64,000 bases of DNA from Ursus arctos (Eukaryota > Chordata > Mammalia > Carnivora > Ursidae): assembly GCF_023065955.2 (NCBI RefSeq), contig NW_026622919.1, positions 4,476,501 to 4,540,500 on the forward strand, read 5' to 3'. The notes beneath the pieces are model-generated. The model saw only the letters and a program-made list of their open reading frames with translations. It searched no databases and was not told the DNA's origin. Shown in pieces: positions 58,887 through 64,000 of the stretch. The translations under genes were made by a program, and so were the position numbers. Positions within the stretch are counted from its first letter, which is position 1; the number at the start of each line of letters is the position of its first letter.

Positions 58887-61800
58887 GCAGTGTTCTTTCT
58901 TTCCTCATTCTAAACAAGGAATCACGTTCATACTTTTCAAGACTTGTCTAGACCCCACGCAAGCCAGATTCGCCCGGCTGCCTCTTTCCATCATCTGTAT
59001 AACAAAGGCCATACGTTGAAGTCCTCCAGTGATTTCTGTCGCCCCTGGACACCAAAACACACGCCACGAGCAAACTACACACGTGAGAAAGATAAGCAGA
59101 TTAACAAGGGCCAGTGGACCCGAGGGAAAATCGAGGAGAAGCCACCAGGAACTGCTGGCTACAGCAGCAAGGAGCAGGAGGAAAGCACCCCCAGAACACG
59201 CAGAAGGCTTCGCCGGCCTTTGGGCCCCACTGTCACTGCGCCCCCCGAGTCACCAAAGAGGTACACGTGCTTCTCTCAAGCTTTGGATGGTGGTGGGAGG
59301 ACAGCAGGAGGGCACACCGCAGAGAGACGTGGGTCGGGGCACGAGGCCCTGGGAGGACCAGCTGGGCAGGCAGCACTGTTGCCTGGCCCGTGGAGCCTGG
59401 AGTTCCAGAAGGAGTTGCCGCACAAGGAACCAGGCAGCAGAAAGAATGGTCACCAGGAGAGGTGGTCAGTCACCTGGGGTGACTGGCCCCAAGACTAGGG
59501 CACTCAGGCTGGCCCGAGGCAGCCAAGGGACACCTCCTAGGGTACAGGCCCATCTATAGGGGCAAAGAAGGGCCAGAGGGCAGGAGGGCCCTGGGGGGGG
59601 GGGCTCCTGGCTTTGCCCAGCAGCAAGAGAAGGGAATCAAGCCCTGTAGACAAGAGGTCTGAGCTTTTATTGATTTTTAATAATAATAATAATAAAAGTG
59701 CTTATCCTTCCATGGCCGGTAGGGTGTTACTGCAGTCGCCTCCTCTTCTTACAGGGACACCAATCCCCCCATGGCAGCCCCACCCTCAAGACTGTCTAAA
59801 CGGAATCACCCCCAAAGGCCGCACCTCCAAGTGCCATCCCACCGGGGGTCGGGGCTCCACCGTACAGATCTGGGGCTGATGTTTGAGACGAGTCAGCCCT
59901 TGAAGCAGGTTAACAAGCCAAGCAAATGGCATCTCTGCCCCTCAAGCCTCCCCATGGAGAGCTGCAGCCAGAACGCTTGTCAGGTTCGGGGGCAACCCAG
60001 GAGTGATGGAAAAAAGGAACCATCATGTGCAAAGTTTCATTAAGCTAATTACCTGGAAAAATTTCTGGTGTCCAGCCAGCCCGTGTCCTGGAAGCACAGC
60101 TGCGGTAACATCTGCAGCTCAGCACAGAGCCCCGGAGTCGAGGCACACCCCCCCACCCCCACCCCGCCCTCCCAGAACAGGGTCAGTGTCAGCCGCCAGG
60201 GAGAGGACGATGAAGTCACTCGGGGGACGTGCGCGCCCAAGAGCCAGGAAAGTTAGAATTCTGCAGTCCGTGCATGAGATCTGCTTTCGGGTGGAAACAG
60301 CAGAGTTAAAATGGTGTCTCCAGGGAACGTGCGCCTCTGGGAAAATACCTTATATCCCTTCGATAGCGCATCAATGCCAGGCCCGGGCCTGGGGCCGAGG
60401 GCGCACAGAGAGCAAGGTTACAACTGCTGGAGCCGAAGAATTTGTTCTTACAATTTCCTAGTCACATCGGCAATAAGTCCTGAACAAAACGAACTGTGGG
60501 GCCGGGGCGGGGCGGGGGGAGACAAAAGAGAAAGAAGAGACGCACAGTGTGTATCTTAGAAAGCTTTTCTTCAAGGAAACGAACCCAAAAAATGTACGCA
60601 AAGGTCTGGCAGCCGGAGCGTCAAGCCCGGGCCGGCAGGAAGGCGCTGCCACGTGCACTGACCCTCGAGGCGGCAGAAGCCTTGTCACACCTCGGGCCCC
60701 TGGTGCCAGAGGCGGCCACGCGCTGCGCCGGTGGGGGGGGGGGGGATCCGCCCCTGCCCCCTCCCCAGCCCCAGCTGCTGCCACTGTGCGCCCCGGGACA
60801 CCACTCCACCATGGTGTCCCCTGTAGCGTCTACACTGGCTCACCTCCGTGCAACCATCCACACGCTCGAACCTGTGGTTACAGAGCCAAAGTCACAGTTT
60901 TCTTAGCGCATTTTGCGAACTAACCCCCAAATCCCTCCGAGCGGATTAGCCCGGTCCTTAATAGGCTGGAAGACAACAGGGTTGGATTTCACCCACTTCC
61001 AAGTGGCTTGGGTTACAGGAGCATTATTCTCCCACTGGGATCTGTTCCGGCCAGGGAGTCAGGAGCTCGGTCCCTGGCAAGTCTGTGAAAGCCCCAGGAT
61101 GCGGGTCAAGTGGAGGTGCGGGCCAGGCATGAGGCAGCCTGCCAGCCTGCCTCTCCCCGGCCCCTCCAGGTAACCACACTCCCCAGGAGCGATCTCCAGC
61201 CTGGGCAGACAGTCGCTGCCGCCTGCCTTTCAGCCACTGCCCCAACACGCCCGGCGGGGCCAGGACGAGGGGCCCTGGCTCAGCTCTCAAGGACTCCCAG
61301 AGCTGCGTGACCAGCCCCTGGTTCCCAGGTGCAGCCCGGAGGGCCCAAGAAGGTCCAGCCACAGCTTAGGCATCACTGCGCGCCCCCTAAGCTGCCCGGG
61401 ACGAGCAAGGCCTTTCCAGAAGCCAGAAAGAAGACAGTGGACAACCCCCCTGTCCCATCATCCTGTCTCGTCCCACTCTGAAACCCCAGGCCAGCAGAAG
61501 ACACGACTCCCCAAGGGGTGTCAGCCAGCAAGACAGAGGTCCTCCCAGCCCTCCTCTCCCCACCCAGCACTTTGTGGGGCCCACACATGCCACGTGGGGC
61601 CGCAGCCAGCAGCCTTTGGAGGATGACGGGTGACGTGCATTCCTGCCAGAGAAGGCAGGCAGCCTGGGTTCCAGGGCCACCCCGTGACCCAGATCTTCTT
61701 ACTCTCCCTGCCGCTGCCCCTTTTCCTGTGCTGGAGGCCTGCAGGCTGCCAGCAGTCACGCTTCAGAGAACCAGGTCAGATTAGGCCGGGGACAAAGCTC

Positions 61801-63904
61801 AGTTGTTGCAGGGCTTCCAGAAGGCCACTGACAGCAAGACGCCTGGGAGCCGACGCCCCCTCTGTGGGAAGCAGCTCAATGCCCCCCTTCACATGGGCTG
61901 CAATGGACCTGGGCCCCGCGCGGGGACAGGGAGATAAGGCCCAGCGAAACCGAGCTGGGAGCAGAATGCCCCACTCAACCTTGGAGACCCAAGGCCAGGC
62001 TACCCTTCCAGAGTGGCAATGAGAGCCACCAGGGAGCAGGAAGGACGCTTGGAGCCTGGCACGCGGCAGCGCCCAGCAGACGCTTCTGGGAATGAGCGAC
62101 TGAACCCACAGGGAGAGTCAAAACAGGCCAGGAAGCTTGGGGAGACAGGCACCCCACAGCTCAGCCCCCGTCCCTCCTGTGCTCTGAACAGGTCACTAGG
62201 GGGGCTGCACCCCCACTCACACCCACAGATCCCCCCAGATCCGCAGGCCACGCCTCGAGCTGGGCCTTCCAAGATAATAGCTCCAACAGAGAGCCAGGAA
62301 CCCAGCACAGTCACCTCCCTCCCCCCACAGAGGCTCACACCCCTGGGGCCTGGGGCCTCTCTCTCCAGCCCTCCCTCCCCCAAGGCCAGCAGCCGGATCC
62401 GCCCAGGAACTGGCGCTCCTCGCCCGGGGCTGGGCCCTGCGCCGCTGTGCGCTGGGCCTTCCTTATCGAGCACATCTTAGACAAACTGCACGGCCCACAC
62501 AACACTGCCCACGGACAAACAGCAGTGCGGAAACAAGGTCCCAGCGCCAGGCCCCCTCCCCGTGGGGCAGCCTGGGATGGGCAGGAGAGTCTCAGAGGGC
62601 TGCCCAAGGGATTGGGGGGGGCAGGGAGAGCCTTCTTCCCGCTAGCGGGGTTCCCAGGTCCTCAGGTGAGAAGCCTTGGGCTGACCCCCTCCTGGGAGCT
62701 CTGAGCATGTCCACCTGGTTCACGGGCTCTTGGCCTCTGCTCCGGAGGGGCGATCTCATGTCCCCTCTGCCCCCGTCCTGACTCCTTGAACTGGGGGCGG
62801 ATCTTCAGGAAGAAGGTGGGCTGCCTCAGACTCAGGTGCATGCCAAGGACCAAGAACCCTCCAGGCTGGCTGGCCAGGTGCTGCCGGGCAGATGACTGGG
62901 GGCGCGGGGCGGGGGGGGGGGGGTGAGGCCAGAAGGGCGAGCAGGCAGATCACCCGTGCCTGAGTGTGCCTTCCCACCTCTGCAACAGGCCAGCAAGAGC
63001 CATGGCCCCAGGTCTCCGGCTCGGCCAGCTTGCTCATGACTGGGGGGCTTCGGGATCCATGAGTCCCACGGTCCTGGGCACAAGTCCACGGAGCCATAGC
63101 CTAACTGCACAAGGTAGCTCTTTCTCTCTGCCAGGGGTCCCCGAAGGAGCCGGAGCAAACAGGCTTGGACTCGAGGAGACAAGGGTCCGTGAGGACCGGG
63201 TGGAGCGAGGGGCCGGGACAGAGAAGAGGAAGAACCCTGCCTTAGCCCCTTGCCCGCGCTCACCCGGCAACCCAGGGTTAGCTCACTGGGGAAGTGTTCT
63301 GGGAGGTTCCTCTCCCTTCCCATAAGTCAGCTCCTAGGGCACTGGGTGAGGAAGGCCTGGTTTTCCAGGGGCCAGCTGCAGACATAATCTCTCTCAGGCC
63401 CTTCCTCTGGGGTCCAGCCTCCTACCCAGGCCTCTGGATCTACCCAGGTCTTTTCAACCTCTGGTAGGCCAGGTATCCCTTTGTGAATATCCTGAAAGCC
63501 ACATAAAATCTCAGACTAATTCCCAAATGCACCCACAGACCAACCCCCACCCCCCTGCTCCCCATTTCTGGGGTTTGGGGGCCTCAGGTAAGAGCCTAGG
63601 CCCATGAGGGTTCCCAGGGGAGCTAGGGACACTGAAAGGCCAGGTCCACGCGACCCGGCGTGCAGTGAGAAGCCCCAAACTCAGAACACCGGAAAATCGG
63701 AGGGGCGCAGACCGCAGCCGGCTCCAAGGCCGAGGGGCTGAGGGAGAAGCCTGGGCCTCACTCCTGGCCTCCGGAGCAGCAGAGGGTGCAGGGAGGACCG
63801 GGCAGCTCCCGGGCTTCCTAGGAAAGGGCAGGAACCCACGGCCTTCTCGGCCTTCCCGCTGCTGGTAAGAATGACAGGGATGATGGCGGCCACAGAGGCG
63901 CAGG
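58887..63904. other. SEPTIN9 5' intron, few recognised features
   Basis: Five kb with no recognised exon or SINE. Holds an (AAT)n run (59677-59695), G13 runs at 60733-60745 and 62911-62923, and AT-richer segments at 60000-60070 and 60240-60370. Open frames overlap on both strands without known domains. The septin-9 v1 first exon was looked for and not seen. Confidence 0.5.
59677..59695. repeat. (AAT)n microsatellite
   Basis: Six AAT units. Confidence 0.9.
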
Positions 63905-64000
63905 GCAGGCGTTTCTAGGCCTTTCTGTGCAGGGGCTCGTGCAATTGTCACAACGAATCAGCACCAGCCCTGTTCAACAAGTGAAGCGAGATCACGTGCC
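63905..64000 (-). repeat. Possible MIR fragment at window end
   Basis: 'caattgtcacaacgaatcag' then 'caagtgaagcgagatcacgt' recall the reversed MIR 3' half; cut off by the window edge. Confidence 0.4.

Larger units (their letters stand above)
1..64000 (-). other. SEPTIN9: SEPTIN9 locus, 5' introns with two alternative first exons
   Basis: The whole window reads as the 5' part of SEPTIN9, a filament-forming GTP-binding septin of the cytoskeleton. Seen directly: two short minus-strand exons, 32 kb apart, encode the known v3 and v2 N-termini and both end in the same splice phase. Known of the gene: isoforms v1, v2 and v3 carry unique N-termini of 25, 18 and 7 residues from separate promoters, joined to a shared exon, with order 5' v1, v3, v2 in human. 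The order and orientation here agree. The GTPase-domain exons are not in this window and should lie to the left of position 1. No other gene is recognisable on either strand. Confidence 0.9.

Noticed and set aside
42960..64000. SEPTIN9 v1 first exon (25-residue N-terminus)
   Set aside because: I looked on the minus strand upstream of v3 and found no matching start with a phase-compatible donor; by analogy with human spacing it should lie beyond 64000.

Overview
This is nuclear DNA from a carnivoran mammal, most likely a bear. The carnivore tRNA-derived SINE (SINEC) occurs about ten times, several copies with clear target-site duplications. Two copies (31807 and 57913) carry the 'cctccgctatgagcctgc' body and the short pyrimidine-rich middle that I associate with bear/panda SINEC1 elements. 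L1, L2, MIR and MaLR-type LTR remnants fill much of the remainder, with no bacterial-style gene packing. The species call is inference from repeats.

The window lies inside the 5' half of SEPTIN9 (SEPT9), transcribed on the minus strand (right to left). Only two coding pieces can be supported, and both are alternative first exons. At 42825-42804 the exon encodes MERDRIT and is followed by a GT donor; this is the 7-residue N-terminus of the v3 isoform. At 10742-10688 the exon encodes MSDPAVNAQLDGIISDFE and is followed by a GT donor; this is the 18-residue N-terminus of the v2 isoform. Both end with one base (G) of an unfinished codon, so both can splice in the same frame to the same downstream exon (the ALKRSFEV... 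exon in known septin-9). That exon should lie left of position 1. The v1 first exon, which is 5'-most in human, should lie right of position 64000; I did not find it here.

Layout: 1-10687 is intron 3' of the v2 exon, with few recognisable repeats. 10120-11440 is a dense CpG island holding the v2 exon and its promoter; its human counterpart is the SEPT9 region methylated in colorectal cancer and used as a plasma DNA marker. 11440-42803 is the intron between v3 and v2. It contains an AT-rich L1 block (29960-34640) with nested SINEs, several MaLR-type LTRs, and a CpG-rich patch at 34690-35070 with no recognised exon. 42826-43560 is the GC-rich, moderately CpG-rich probable promoter of v3. 43560-64000 is intron/upstream DNA with LTR, L1, MIR and SINE remnants.

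The many open frames of 60-300 codons in GC-rich DNA are chance frames. I found no undescribed gene system. The items most worth following up are the two matched first exons with their promoters, the unassigned CpG island at 34.7-35.1 kb, and a few AT-rich, motif-dense, repeat-free segments that could be enhancers.
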